From: Verrucomicrobiota bacterium
GTDB taxonomy: Bacteria; Verrucomicrobiota; Verrucomicrobiia; JADLBR01
Direction: 5' to 3'
NCBI GenBank assembly: GCA_029560585.1
Contig: JAKQKQ010000261.1
Coordinates: 62,001 to 126,000 of the forward strand
DNA length: 64,000 nucleotides
Below, piece by piece: positions 25,909 to 35,384 of this stretch. Under the pieces are notes generated by a model. That model was given only the letters and a program-made list of their open reading frames with translations, did no database searches and was not told the DNA's origin. Numbering within the stretch: position 1 is the first letter of the stretch; the number at the start of each line of letters is the position of its first letter. A program made the translations under genes and the position numbers.

Positions 25909-28900
25909 ATGATCCGTTCGCTGTTCATGTGGTTGCTGCCAGTATCCGTGATGACCACAGGCGCGCGCGGCGCTGGCCCCGATTTCGAATCGAAATATCA
26001 GGCCATCGGTTTTTCGCGCGGTGCGCCAAGATTCATGTGGTTCGCGGTGGATTCGCTCGGGCGGGGAAGGGTGGGGCAAAACCCCATATCAGAGGAGACG
26101 GATGCCGCGGGTGCGCTGCGGTTTGATGCGCGCGAGTCGGGACGATTCGCCTATGTGCAACGAGGCGTGGAGGGCAAGGAGGAGTTGGCGTGGGCCATCG
26201 ATGCCGAGGAGAGGGCGATCACCCTGCGCTCGGAGTTCGTGCCGGGGGCGCCGATCCCGCCCTTTGTGCTGGCCTTCGACCAGAAGGCGAACCACGCGAC
26301 GCTGCTTGGGATGATGGCGCCGGGCGAGAGGCGGATGTCCTTGCCGTGCGTCCTGCACATGCCGGACATGGGGACGATGCGGATCACGTGCGATGCGCCG
26401 GGCGCAGAGATCGATTACGATGCCCGGCGCCGCGTTCAGACACCGTTCGTGCGCGTGGCGTTTCCGGCCGCGACCGCAGCTCGGCCAAAGATCGCGTATC
26501 GCCTTGAGGTCGTGTCAATCTATCCCGCGATGCCGGGCATTGAGGGGCAGCCCCTGTACGATGGCTTCCGACGGGATTTCCTAAACATATTTCAGGTCAA
26601 TCCGCGGGTCGGGATGCTGGCGAACAACGCGTCGAGCGATCCGGTCACCTTCACGGTATTCAAGTATGCGGAGGTGGCTCGCCATGCGCCGCCGCTGGCC
26701 GAGGGATTGACCTGCCTCGATCTCGTTCGGATGACGCTGGACCGCTATCTTTCCGGCGCGCTGGGCTATGGCCAGAAGGGGTACGCCATGGCGCCGACCG
26801 ACGCGGACCTGATCCCGTGGCCAACGCCATGGACCACCACCGATTCGTTGCCGTCGCTGATCATCGCCGCGTGCGCCTACGCGGACGGTGCCAAAGATCC
26901 CGGGTGGGCCCGAAAGAACTATGGGAGATTGGACGCGTGGGCGCGCGAGATGATGGCACCCGATGCCGACGACGATGGACTGATCGAATACCCCGCGACG
27001 GGCAATTATGGGGATCGTCCCGCGCGCGACAAGCGGCCCTCAAACTGGTGGGACACGATCAATTTCGGTCACGAGGATGCTTACTCGAATGCGCTGGCCT
27101 ACCACGCCTGCCGGGAGTGGGCCGCGCTGGCGCGGAAACTCGGGCATGAGCCGGATGCCACGTGGGCCGAGGGCCGGGCGGAGAAGTTGCGCGCGTCGTA
27201 CGTCGCCGGCTTCCTGAATCCCGAGACGGGGGTGTTGGCCGGCTGGCGGAGCGCGGACGGGCAGTTGCACGACTACTGGTTCACCTTCGTTAACGGCGTC
27301 GCGATAGCGTACGGGTTGGTGGACGAGGCCACGGGCAACGCCATCATGGATCGGCTGTTCCAGAAGATGGCCGAGGTCGGATACACGAACTTCTCCCTTG
27401 GCCTGCCCGGTAACCTCGTTCCCATACGTAAGGGCGACTACGTGCATCACGACACCCCGCCCGAAAAGTTCGGCGAGCCGCAGCGCGAGGATGGTTCAGA
27501 CGGATTCCAGTTCTACGAAAATGGTGGGACCACCGGCTGCTATGCCTACTTCACCGTCAAGGCGCTCTATAGACTGGGCCGGATCGCAGATGCGCGCAGG
27601 ATTCTGTACCCGATGCTCGACGGCTACGCGCGAGGGGAGTTCCAGGGGTTTGGCGAAAACGGGATGTCCCGCGATTGGCGCGATTGGAAGGGAGGCTGCC
27701 ACGGCTACGAGGGGCTGCTGGTTGACAACTATTTTGCGCTGCTGGCGGTTCTGGATGATGCGGCGATGAGGCCAAACATCGTATTCATCATGGCCGACGA
27801 TCTCGGCTACAATGATCTTTCCTGTCAGGGGGCGGCCAAGATACGGACGCCGGGCATCGACCGTCTCGCCAAGGAGGGCATCCGGTTGACCGACGCGCAT
27901 ACCCCGTCTGGGCTGTGCTGCCCCAGTCGCTACGGCGTTCTGACGGGACGGTATCCGTGGCGCAGGAAGCAGACGTGCTGGGCGTCACCCGGCGCGGGAC
28001 TTTTGATTGAGCCTGGGCGCGAGACCACGGCCTCGCTACTGAAGAAAGCCGGATACACGTGTGGGATTGTTGGCAAGTGGCACCTCGGGTTCGGCGATGC
28101 GACGCGCCCATTCGACTGGAATGGGGACCTGAAGCCGGGTCCGCTCGAGGTGGGTTTCGATTATGCCTTCGTCGATATTGCCAACCGCACCGGCTGTTAC
28201 GTGGAGAATCATCGCATCGTGGGGCTGGATCCGGCGGACCCGATCAGGCACGAGGGCAGGAAGAGGGTCGGGGGTCGGGCGGCATTCTCGATGGTGAACG
28301 AGGAGAACGCCCGCGTGCTTCACGAGAAAGCCGTGGCATTCTTGGAGCTGCACGCCGGGGGGGGAGCCGGCCCATTCTATCTCCACTACGTTCCCAACAA
28401 CATCCACACGCCCCTGACGCCGAACCCCCGCTTCAAGGGCAAGAATCAATGCGGCAAGTACGGCGACTTCGTGGCGGAGCTGGACTGGTCGGTCGGGGAC
28501 ATCCTGACGACCCTTGACCGGCTCAGATTAGCTGATCGGACGTTGGTCATCTTCACCAGCGACAATGGCGGCGTTTACGAGAACGAGGGTTTTGGGGCTG
28601 GGCACCGGAGCTGCGCCCCTTTCAATGGGCAGAAGGGTGATGTCTGGGAGGGGGGCAACCGGGTGCCGTTCTTGGCGCGCTGGCCGGGGCATATCCGGGC
28701 GGGAACCACGTCGGATCGGATGCTGTGCCTTACGGACATGCTCGCAACGTTTGCGACATTGACGGGACAATCGCTCGCCGCGCAGGCGGGGCCAGACAGT
28801 CTTGATGCGTTGCCGATTCTCCTCGGGCGCGAGGGCGCGACGGATGGAAGGACGAACCTCATCATGCAGTCGGGGTCATCTAGTCTCTTTGAACGGAGGA

Positions 28901-29202
28901 AGGAAGGCCTCTGGGCCGTGCGTGAGGCGAATTGGAAGTTGGTCTTGGGGCGGGGTTCCGGATACTCGACGGTCCAGGGGGCGGAAAGAAACCCGTATCT
29001 GCGGTTCGCGGAGGTCGGCATGGTCAACAGCGACTACCTCCCTGATGGCAAGTTGAAACCTGATGCGCCGCCCATGCAGCTCTATGATTTGGACAGTGAC
29101 GCGGGTGAGAGGTGTAATGTTTTTCGTGAGCGGCCGGAGGTGGTCGATCGCCTGATGGCTTTATTTGAGAAATTGCGCGAGTCGGGGTGCAGTCGGCGCT
29201 GA
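25909..29202 (+). CDS. Fusion: secreted (alpha/alpha)6-type glycosidase domain plus sulfatase domain
   Basis: 1097 residues in one frame. Signal peptide at residues 1-22. Residues ~25-250 are a beta-rich domain and ~260-618 a helical toroid-like domain (PTDADLIPWPTPWTTTDSLP, DADDDGLIEYPATG, NWWDTINFGHEDAYSNALAY, YENGGTTGCYAYF), like glycogen-debranching/GH63-type glycosidases. At residue 620, with no linker, a sulfatase begins: MRPNIVFIMADDLGYNDL, formylglycine motif CCPSR (Cys 670), GIVGKWHLGFG and VIFTSDNGG. The sulfatase half has no signal of its own and starts with ATG at 27766, as if two genes had merged. It is closely similar in sequence to the sulfatase at 19116. A single exported bifunctional enzyme is the simplest reading. 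Confidence 0.85.
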   Translation: MIRSLFMWLLPVSVMTTGARGAGPDFESKYQAIGFSRGAPRFMWFAVDSLGRGRVGQNPISEETDAAGALRFDARESGRFAYVQRGVEGKEELAWAIDAEERAITLRSEFVPGAPIPPFVLAFDQKANHATLLGMMAPGERRMSLPCVLHMPDMGTMRITCDAPGAEIDYDARRRVQTPFVRVAFPAATAARPKIAYRLEVVSIYPAMPGIEGQPLYDGFRRDFLNIFQVNPRVGMLANNASSDPVTFTVFKYAEVARHAPPLAEGLTCLDLVRMTLDRYLSGALGYGQKGYAMAPTDADLIPWPTPWTTTDSLPSLIIAACAYADGAKDPGWARKNYGRLDAWAREMMAPDADDDGLIEYPATGNYGDRPARDKRPSNWWDTINFGHEDAYSNALAYHACREWAALARKLGHEPDATWAEGRAEKLRASYVAGFLNPETGVLAGWRSADGQLHDYWFTFVNGVAIAYGLVDEATGNAIMDRLFQKMAEVGYTNFSLGLPGNLVPIRKGDYVHHDTPPEKFGEPQREDGSDGFQFYENGGTTGCYAYFTVKALYRLGRIADARRILYPMLDGYARGEFQGFGENGMSRDWRDWKGGCHGYEGLLVDNYFALLAVLDDAAMRPNIVFIMADDLGYNDLSCQGAAKIRTPGIDRLAKEGIRLTDAHTPSGLCCPSRYGVLTGRYPWRRKQTCWASPGAGLLIEPGRETTASLLKKAGYTCGIVGKWHLGFGDATRPFDWNGDLKPGPLEVGFDYAFVDIANRTGCYVENHRIVGLDPADPIRHEGRKRVGGRAAFSMVNEENARVLHEKAVAFLELHAGGGAGPFYLHYVPNNIHTPLTPNPRFKGKNQCGKYGDFVAELDWSVGDILTTLDRLRLADRTLVIFTSDNGGVYENEGFGAGHRSCAPFNGQKGDVWEGGNRVPFLARWPGHIRAGTTSDRMLCLTDMLATFATLTGQSLAAQAGPDSLDALPILLGREGATDGRTNLIMQSGSSSLFERRKEGLWAVREANWKLVLGRGSGYSTVQGAERNPYLRFAEVGMVNSDYLPDGKLKPDAPPMQLYDLDSDAGERCNVFRERPEVVDRLMALFEKLRESGCSRR

Positions 29203-29214
29203 GCAAAGAAGGAC

Positions 29215-30564
29215 ATGAACCAGCTCAGACATGGGGTCAGCCTGCTGCTCGGACTGATGGCTTGGGTGCAAGTCGGGTCGGCAGAGGCCCAGTGGCGCGC
29301 TGGAATCGCGAGGCAGGATATCACGCCCGCCGGGTCGATCTGGATGGGTGGCTACGCATCGCGCGATCATTCATCGGAGGGCGTGCTGCAGCCACTATCG
29401 GCGAAGGCCCTGATTTTAGAGGACCAGCAGGGCAGCCGTATGGCCTTCGTGTGCATGGATCTCATCGGTGTCGATTTCCGGTTTTGCGAGGCGATCGGGC
29501 GCCGGACTCTCGCCTCCACGGGCATCGCGCGCGAGCGCATCGTGTTCAACAGCTCGCACACGCACTGTGGACCGGTGGTCGCGGGGGTCACGCCCATTGT
29601 CTATGATCTCGATCGCCAGCAGCAGGCTGTGGTCGACGCGTACGCCGAGAAACTGAAGGATCAACTCGTCATCCTGATCGAGACGGCGGTGAAGGATTTG
29701 CGCCCCGCTGATCTTTCGTATGGCGAGGGCAAGGCCACGTTCGGTGCAAATCGCCGCGCCATGCGCGGCAAGAAGGATCCGAGACCTGATCCGACGGCCC
29801 CCTGCGACCATGGCGTGCCCGTGATGGCGGTGCGGGATTGCCGGGGTGAACTGCACGCGGTGCTGTTTGGGTATGCCTGCCACGGCACGACAACAGGCAT
29901 CTACCAGATCAACGGCGACTATCCGGGCTATGCCCAGGTCGCCATCGAAACCGGACATCGGGGTGTGACGGCGCTTTTCATGGCCGGCTGCGGAGGAGAC
30001 ATCAACCCATATCCCCGCGGCGAGATCGCCCTTACCGGACAGCACGGCCAAGCCCTGGCCGCCGCCGTCGAGGCGGTTTTAAGCGGTCCGATGCGCCCCT
30101 TGCGCGGCCCGCTCCACATTGCCTGTGAGCGCATCGAGCTGAAACTTGCCGATCCACCGGGCAGAGAGGAACTCGAACAGGCCCTGAAAGACAAGAGCGT
30201 CTATAGGCAGCGACTGGCCAGGCACCTGCTGGCGGAGTTATCGGCGGGTCGTCCGTTGGCCTCTTCCTGTCCTTGCACGGTTCAGGTTGCGCGCTTCGGC
30301 GAGGATCTGGCGATGATCGCCATGCCCGGCGAGCCGGTGATCGACTATGCCTTGCGGTTGCGCAGGGAGCTCTCGGGTCAAAGTGTCTGGGTGCCCGGTT
30401 ACTGCAATGAGATCTTCGCCTATCTGCCCACGGAGCGCGTGCTGAAAGAAGGTGGCTACGAAGGGGGCGAGGCCATGGTCTACTTCGGCTTATGCGGCCC
30501 CTTCCAGCCGGGTCTGGAACAGAAGATCATCGATGCGGTCAAACGTCTGGCCGCCCAGAGATAG
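29215..30564 (+). CDS. Secreted neutral-ceramidase-like fold protein (copy 3)
   Basis: 449 residues with a signal peptide (QLRHGVSLLLGLMAWVQVGSAEA). IARQDITPAGSIWMGGYASR opens the domain; then come FNSSHTHCGPVV with the His-x-His, FGYACHGTTTG with a further likely zinc His, FMAGCGGDINPYP, and a late MPGEPVIDYAL and EIFAYLPTERV. This is the closest of the four copies to real ceramidases, but the nucleophile Ser of GDVSPN is replaced by Asn (GDINP). The ATG is preceded by AGAAGGA. It sits 12 bp after the fusion gene and 6 bp before the next glycosidase, so it belongs to the same operon. Confidence 0.82.
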   Translation: MNQLRHGVSLLLGLMAWVQVGSAEAQWRAGIARQDITPAGSIWMGGYASRDHSSEGVLQPLSAKALILEDQQGSRMAFVCMDLIGVDFRFCEAIGRRTLASTGIARERIVFNSSHTHCGPVVAGVTPIVYDLDRQQQAVVDAYAEKLKDQLVILIETAVKDLRPADLSYGEGKATFGANRRAMRGKKDPRPDPTAPCDHGVPVMAVRDCRGELHAVLFGYACHGTTTGIYQINGDYPGYAQVAIETGHRGVTALFMAGCGGDINPYPRGEIALTGQHGQALAAAVEAVLSGPMRPLRGPLHIACERIELKLADPPGREELEQALKDKSVYRQRLARHLLAELSAGRPLASSCPCTVQVARFGEDLAMIAMPGEPVIDYALRLRRELSGQSVWVPGYCNEIFAYLPTERVLKEGGYEGGEAMVYFGLCGPFQPGLEQKIIDAVKRLAAQR

Positions 30565-30570
30565 GCGCTG

Positions 30571-31800
30571 ATGAGGGCAAGCTGGATTTCGGCAATGATA
30601 GTTCTCGCGGCCGGGGTGGTGGGATGGCCCGTCCGCGCGGTCGCGGGCATCGTTGTACGTGACGGCCAATTCGTTCAACCCGGTGGCAGGGTGTTATTGC
30701 CGCGTGGGTTCAATTACATCCGTCTCTATCCTGGACGGAGCCACGACACTTTCGATCCCGAACAGTACGATCCGGCTGCGGCGGAGAGAGCGATGCGACG
30801 GTGGAGGGCGGACAAATTCAACGTCGTGCGCGTATTCATCAATACTGCGGCCCATGTGCCCGGCACGATCGCACAGAAGGAGGGCCGCGGTTTGTCGGGG
30901 ACGTATGTGGCGAACATTGCCGATTTCCTGGCGCGCGCGCGTCAGAATGAGATCGGGGTAATGCTTTGCACCGAATCTTTTCCGCGGGTGGCGCCGTACA
31001 GCGATGGATTGCGCAAACCCGGGCCGATGGTAAGCGCGGCCAACGCGGCCTATCTTGAGGCCGGGCATGTCAGGGCAAAGGCCCAGTTTCTCAAGGACCT
31101 TATTGGCGCACTCCACTTGGCGCGTCCGGGATGCCTCGATGCCATCTTCTCGTATGATCTGCAAAATGAATTCTGTTTTCATGGGGGTCCCCCCTTCACG
31201 CTCGATGCTGGCTCGTTTGTTGCATTGGATGGCAAGGCCTATGCGTTGCCGGGGCGGAGGCAGGATCTCGCCGATGGTGCGGCCATCCACTTCATTGACC
31301 GGATGGCCGACGCGATTCACGGGGTGCACGCCGGTGCCCTCGTGAGCGCGAGCGTCTTCACGTATGCCGCCGTGGGTCGTGTTGGCCCCGGGGATTTCGG
31401 CATCAAGAAGGCCGAGTGGCAGAATCGGATCCCGTTTCGTCCTCTGGCCATCCTGAGATCGAAGGCGGACTTTTTGGACCTTCACTTCTATCCAGCAGAT
31501 GCCAAAGGGTGGGAGAGGGATCTAGCTTCGGTGGAGTTTGACGAGGTCCGGAAGCTGGCGCAGGAACTGGGCAAACCTCTATTGGTTGGCGAGTTTGGTG
31601 GTTTCAAGCGAATGTTGCAGACACCCGAGTCCGCGGCTGTGTGGATGGGCGAACTGGCCGGGCGGTTTGAGGGACGTGGCTTCGCGGGCTGGCTCTATTG
31701 GACTTACGATACCCATGAGCAGGGCGACGAACTGTGGCACGCATGCGAGCGGGATGGGATGATCTACGGCCAACTCAAGCGTGCGCTTGGGTTTCGGTGA
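30571..31800 (+). CDS. Secreted GH5-like (clan GH-A) glycoside hydrolase
   Basis: 409 residues. The signal peptide is MRASWISAMIVLAAGVVGWPVRAVA. The barrel begins FVQPGGRVLLPRGFNYIRLYP. It carries FNVVRVFINTA, IFSYDLQNEFCF with acid/base candidate Glu 200, FLDLHFYPAD, PLLVGEFGGFK with nucleophile candidate Glu 341, and GWLYWTYDT. These positions match clan GH-A. It differs from the GH5-like protein at 23439 and is not a simple duplicate. It lies 6 bp downstream of a ceramidase-like gene and 28 bp upstream of a sulfatase, within one transcription unit by spacing. Confidence 0.82.
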   Translation: MRASWISAMIVLAAGVVGWPVRAVAGIVVRDGQFVQPGGRVLLPRGFNYIRLYPGRSHDTFDPEQYDPAAAERAMRRWRADKFNVVRVFINTAAHVPGTIAQKEGRGLSGTYVANIADFLARARQNEIGVMLCTESFPRVAPYSDGLRKPGPMVSAANAAYLEAGHVRAKAQFLKDLIGALHLARPGCLDAIFSYDLQNEFCFHGGPPFTLDAGSFVALDGKAYALPGRRQDLADGAAIHFIDRMADAIHGVHAGALVSASVFTYAAVGRVGPGDFGIKKAEWQNRIPFRPLAILRSKADFLDLHFYPADAKGWERDLASVEFDEVRKLAQELGKPLLVGEFGGFKRMLQTPESAAVWMGELAGRFEGRGFAGWLYWTYDTHEQGDELWHACERDGMIYGQLKRALGFR

Positions 31801-31828
31801 AAGCCATGGCAGCATCGGTGGCGTGAGG

Positions 31829-33742
31829 ATGACGAAAGCAAGGTTGTCCGCCCTGACAGTCATGGCGGCAGCGGTGGTCGGATGCAGCTCGGCGGAGGGT
31901 GGTGGCAATGCGGGGCCCAATTTCGTCATGATCTTCATAGACGATATGGGGTATGGGGACATCGGGCCCTTTGGTGCGACGAAACAGAAGACGCCCAATC
32001 TGGATCGGATGGCGCGGGAGGGGGTGCGGATGACGAGTTTCTATGCTGCCCCGGTCTGTTCTGTTTCACGCGCACAGCTGATGACGGGATGCTATGGCGC
32101 GAGGATTTCGGTGCCCGGCGTGTATCCGCCGGGCAACAAGAGCGGGTTGAATCCCGATGAGCACACGATTGCCGAAAGATTGAAGGAGCGAGGCTACGCC
32201 ACGGCGTGCATTGGCAAGTGGCACCTGGGCGACCAGCCAGTATTCCTGCCGACGCGCCAGGGGTTCGATCGGTATCTCGGAATCCCGTATTCCAACGACA
32301 TGCAGAAGAAATCGACCGAGACCGGCGAAAAGGTCGTGCCGCTCGTGCGCGATGAAAAGGTCATCGAATTGCTGACGGAAGAGGCGCAAGGCCGCATCGA
32401 GGAGAGGTACACGGAGGAAGCCATCGACTTCATCCGGGCCAACAGGGGGCGCCCTTTCTTCCTCTATCTTCCGCACACGGCGGTGCACACGCCGATTCAC
32501 CCCGGGGCGGCCTTTGCCGGGAAGTCTGCCAACGGGCGTTTCGGTGATTGGGTGGAAGAGGTCGACTGGAGCACCGGGCGCATCCTGGATACCTTGAGGG
32601 AACTGAATTTGGACAAGGGGACCCTGGTGATGTTCTCGAGCGACAATGGGCCGTGGCTGATCAAAGGGGCGGATGGCGGGAGCGCGGGACCCTTGCGCGG
32701 CGGCAAGGGAAGCACTTGGGAGGGTGGCGTCCGGGTGCCCACCGTCGTGTGGTGGCCGGGGCGGATCCCGGCGGGGACCACATGCGATGCGGTGGCGGGG
32801 ACGATTGACGTGCTGCCAACCTTCGTGGCATTGGCCGGGGGTCAGGTGCCGCCCGAACCGACCATCGATGGTAGGGACATCTCGGCATTGTTCTTCGGGG
32901 GGACCCGGGAGTCGCCCCGCGAGGCGCACTATTATTTTGCGGGATACAATCTTCAGGCGGTGAGGCAGGGGCCGTGGAAACTCGCCATCGCGCCGCAGCC
33001 CGAGACAATGGGAAAGAAAACGGCGGCCGATGCCGCGGGGAAGGAACCACGACTTTACAACCTCGATGTGGAAATAGGCGAGCGGACGAATGTCGCGGAC
33101 AAGCATCCCGAGATCGTGGCCCGGCTCCAGAAACTGATTGAGACTATGGGCGCGGAGATTGGGGGAAAGAACCCCAGGGCGCGGCGCCCGGCGGGGGAGG
33201 TCGCCGATCCGCGGACGCTCTATGCGTCGGAGGGGGACCATGTGCGGCGCAAGTCGGGGAAGGGCGAGCTGGGGGTTGGCGATCTGAGTTCACTGAAGGC
33301 GGGTGACACGCTGGCCGCGGGGAGCGCGCCGCAGGTGGGGAATGTGCCTTTCGAAATCTCCTGCACGGTGGATTCCAAACAGCGGGACGCGGTCCTCATA
33401 GCGCATGGGGGCACCGCCGTGGGTTACGCCTTGCACATCAGGGGAGGGCGCATTGCTTTCGCCGTTCGGGCGGGCGGCGGCGATGCCGTCGCCGAGGTGA
33501 TCGCGCCCGAGTCTGTTGAGGGTCCGGTGCGGGTCGCCGTCGCGCTGGCCGCCGATGGCGCCATGACCCTCCGCCTGAACGGGAAGGTCGTCGCCTCGGG
33601 GAGATCGGCCGGGCTGATCCGTCGCCAGCCGCAGGAGGATTTCTGCGTCGGGCACGACGGTGGAAAACCGCTCACGCAGTATTCGGGCCGGAGACCATTT
33701 GAGGGCACGATCAGCGATATTGAGATCCGAACGAAACCGTGA
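31829..33742 (+). CDS. Sulfatase, predicted lipoprotein, with C-terminal LamG-like domain
   Basis: 637 residues. The N-terminus ALTVMAAAVVGCSS ends in a plausible lipobox (Val-Val-Gly-Cys, Cys 19), so membrane-anchored export is likely. The sulfatase domain starts PNFVMIFIDDMGYGDIG. The formylglycine site reads CSVSR (Cys 77), with Val where Pro or Ala is usual, followed by AQLMTGCYGAR. CIGKWHLG and FSSDNGPWL are present. Residues ~480-635 add a beta-sandwich (LGVGDLSSLKAGDTLAAGSA, FEISCTVDSKQRDAVLIAHG, MTLRLNGKVVASGRSAGLI) similar to LamG-type additions on sulfatases. ATG at 31829 is chosen; a GTG six bases earlier is possible. Last intact gene of the long plus-strand run. Confidence 0.85.
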   Translation: MTKARLSALTVMAAAVVGCSSAEGGGNAGPNFVMIFIDDMGYGDIGPFGATKQKTPNLDRMAREGVRMTSFYAAPVCSVSRAQLMTGCYGARISVPGVYPPGNKSGLNPDEHTIAERLKERGYATACIGKWHLGDQPVFLPTRQGFDRYLGIPYSNDMQKKSTETGEKVVPLVRDEKVIELLTEEAQGRIEERYTEEAIDFIRANRGRPFFLYLPHTAVHTPIHPGAAFAGKSANGRFGDWVEEVDWSTGRILDTLRELNLDKGTLVMFSSDNGPWLIKGADGGSAGPLRGGKGSTWEGGVRVPTVVWWPGRIPAGTTCDAVAGTIDVLPTFVALAGGQVPPEPTIDGRDISALFFGGTRESPREAHYYFAGYNLQAVRQGPWKLAIAPQPETMGKKTAADAAGKEPRLYNLDVEIGERTNVADKHPEIVARLQKLIETMGAEIGGKNPRARRPAGEVADPRTLYASEGDHVRRKSGKGELGVGDLSSLKAGDTLAAGSAPQVGNVPFEISCTVDSKQRDAVLIAHGGTAVGYALHIRGGRIAFAVRAGGGDAVAEVIAPESVEGPVRVAVALAADGAMTLRLNGKVVASGRSAGLIRRQPQEDFCVGHDGGKPLTQYSGRRPFEGTISDIEIRTKP

Positions 33743-33898
33743 GAACTATCCCGGTTGTGGAGGAGATCACATTCCGGGGTTTTCTGGTGGACTGGCTGCG
33801 GCGGCGGTTTTCTTGGGGATGGGCCATCGCCATCGATTCTGCTTCACGGACTGAACAACGGCGTGGTGATCACGTTGTTGTGGTTGGACAAGACATGA
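33743..33898 (+). pseudogene. Relic of a CPBP (CAAX/Abi-type) membrane protease
   Basis: Directly after the sulfatase stop the frame reads RTIPVVEEITFRGFLVDWL, which contains the glutamic-protease motif Glu-Glu-x-x-x-Arg of CPBP proteases. About 80 bases later, in the next frame, the text is PSILLHGLNNGVVITLLWL ending in a TGA at 33896-33898, which matches the second His-containing motif and a membrane helix. The two pieces are joined only by a frameshift near 33822-33833. The N-terminal membrane helices are missing. It is therefore a 5'-truncated, frameshifted remnant. The product would have been an intramembrane protease; nothing functional is expected now. Confidence 0.6.
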
Positions 33899-33991
33899 CG
33901 GTTTGCGAAGTCCAAACAAGTGGGGCGACCGCGTTGGCGTCCGGACGCCGCCCTTGGCGGCCGGAGGTTCTGACGGCCGGGGGGCGCTCGG

Positions 33992-35220
33992 TCAAGGTGC
34001 GACGCGGATCTCGCCCAGCCGGTACCTTCGTGCGCCATCGCGAGTCTTAATCGGAAGGGCGATGATCGGTGTTCCGTCCCGCCTCCCCACCGAAACGTAC
34101 AGGCCATAGTCTCCCAGCTTGAGCGTCGGGACGTTTTCCCCGAACGGGTACTGGTTGTTTCGCCTGAGGTTGTTTATGACCCCATCGTTGATGGTGGGAA
34201 TGGGCGCGACCAATCCGGCCGAGCATCTCGATATCACAGCTTTCTCGATGGATTTTCCGGGTCCGGCGACGGGCAGAGTCTGAACGTCGAAGGATTCGTC
34301 GGCGGATATCCACGCGATCTTGCCGTTTCCATCGACCAGCGTATACGCGACAAAACCGCCACCGTAGCATGGAGCCACACCCACATTCGACCACGTGGAT
34401 TCAACCAGAAAGGGTTCGCCGAGCTTCACGGTTTTTGGATACGAGAATCTCCGGGGCTCAAGGCGGTATCCCAGCCGCCTGTTGATGCGATCCACGGCAT
34501 CCCGGGTGGTTTCGAGAAATTCTTTTGGCCACCAATGGGTGGACATGCAGCTGGCATGATACTGCTCGACGGACTCGACCAGCAGGTCCTTGTCCCACGC
34601 CCCGCGATCCCGCGACAGTCCGAAGTGCTCGTGTTCAATGATCACGGGCAGCGTTGGCCAAAACTGGCCGGCCAGTTCCGCGTGGTACCACTGCCTGGGA
34701 GCCTTCTGGACCAGGATGCTGTCATCGCGAAGCGTCACGCCCTTGGACAGGGCGTAGTCCGTGGAGGGGAAATGCGAGCCGGGCCTTGATGAGCCGGCGA
34801 CGTCATCGCTGATGCAGAGCTGGGTGTTGGAAAAGTGTTTCTTGTGCAGGTCGACGTGGATCTTGACGATCCGGTCGGTTTGTTCCTGGTTCAACTTTGA
34901 CGTTCCGCCGGTATGGCCTTCGCCCCACATGCCGAACGTTCCGATGTCGATGAAGGCGACGTCCGGGTTGCCATCGTATCATTTGGCCATCGCGGCGAGG
35001 AAGTGGTCGAGTTTCGCCAGAAAGACGGGGTCGTCGCAGTCGGGTTCCCAGAGGATGGCCAGAGGCGGTTCGAATAATGAAAACAGACCCGACCCATGCC
35101 GGGATTGATCAGGGCGTCACCGATGATCTCCGGGCGCACTTTGATTCTCGCATCATCGGAGGGCGCGGGCGGGGCAGCCAGGACCAAGAATGGCGTCAGG
35201 AGCAGGAGCAGTGTTCGCAC
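33992..35220 (-). pseudogene. Broken DUF4832-type secreted protein
   Basis: Read on the minus strand from a GTG at 35220, it begins with a signal peptide (RTLLLLLTPFLVLAAPPAPS) and then DALINPGMGRVCFHYS, the usual start of DUF4832-containing proteins. Near 35065-35075 the frame shifts; the continuing text is PPLAILWEPDCDDPVFLAKL. A TGA at 34979-34981 then stops it after MAK, before YDGNPDVAFIDIGTFGMWGE in the same frame. The remaining 310 residues run on to 33992 with the typical barrel (SDDVAGSSRPGSHFPSTDY) and C-terminal DUF4832 sandwich (STWSNVGVAPCYGGG). With the two lesions it should not make a full protein. A shortened product from 34930 could be made but would lack export. Confidence 0.75.
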
Positions 35221-35384
35221 CGTGGGTGGCTTGCGGCATTTTGAAATGCGGCGAACGACGATCTGGGGGGATGTTCAACATGACGGGTGTATTGGGTGGC
35301 CCCGGGGATCCGGTATTGCCACGAGTCGGTATTTGCGTCAATGGGTGATCCGTGTCGGCCGCGTTGAATGACAGAAGGGGCATT

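Noticed and set aside
34979-34981. In-frame TGA in the DUF4832-type gene as a possible selenocysteine codon
   Set aside because: A separate frameshift breaks the same gene ~90 bp upstream and no SECIS-like hairpin is evident after the TGA, so decay is the simpler reading.
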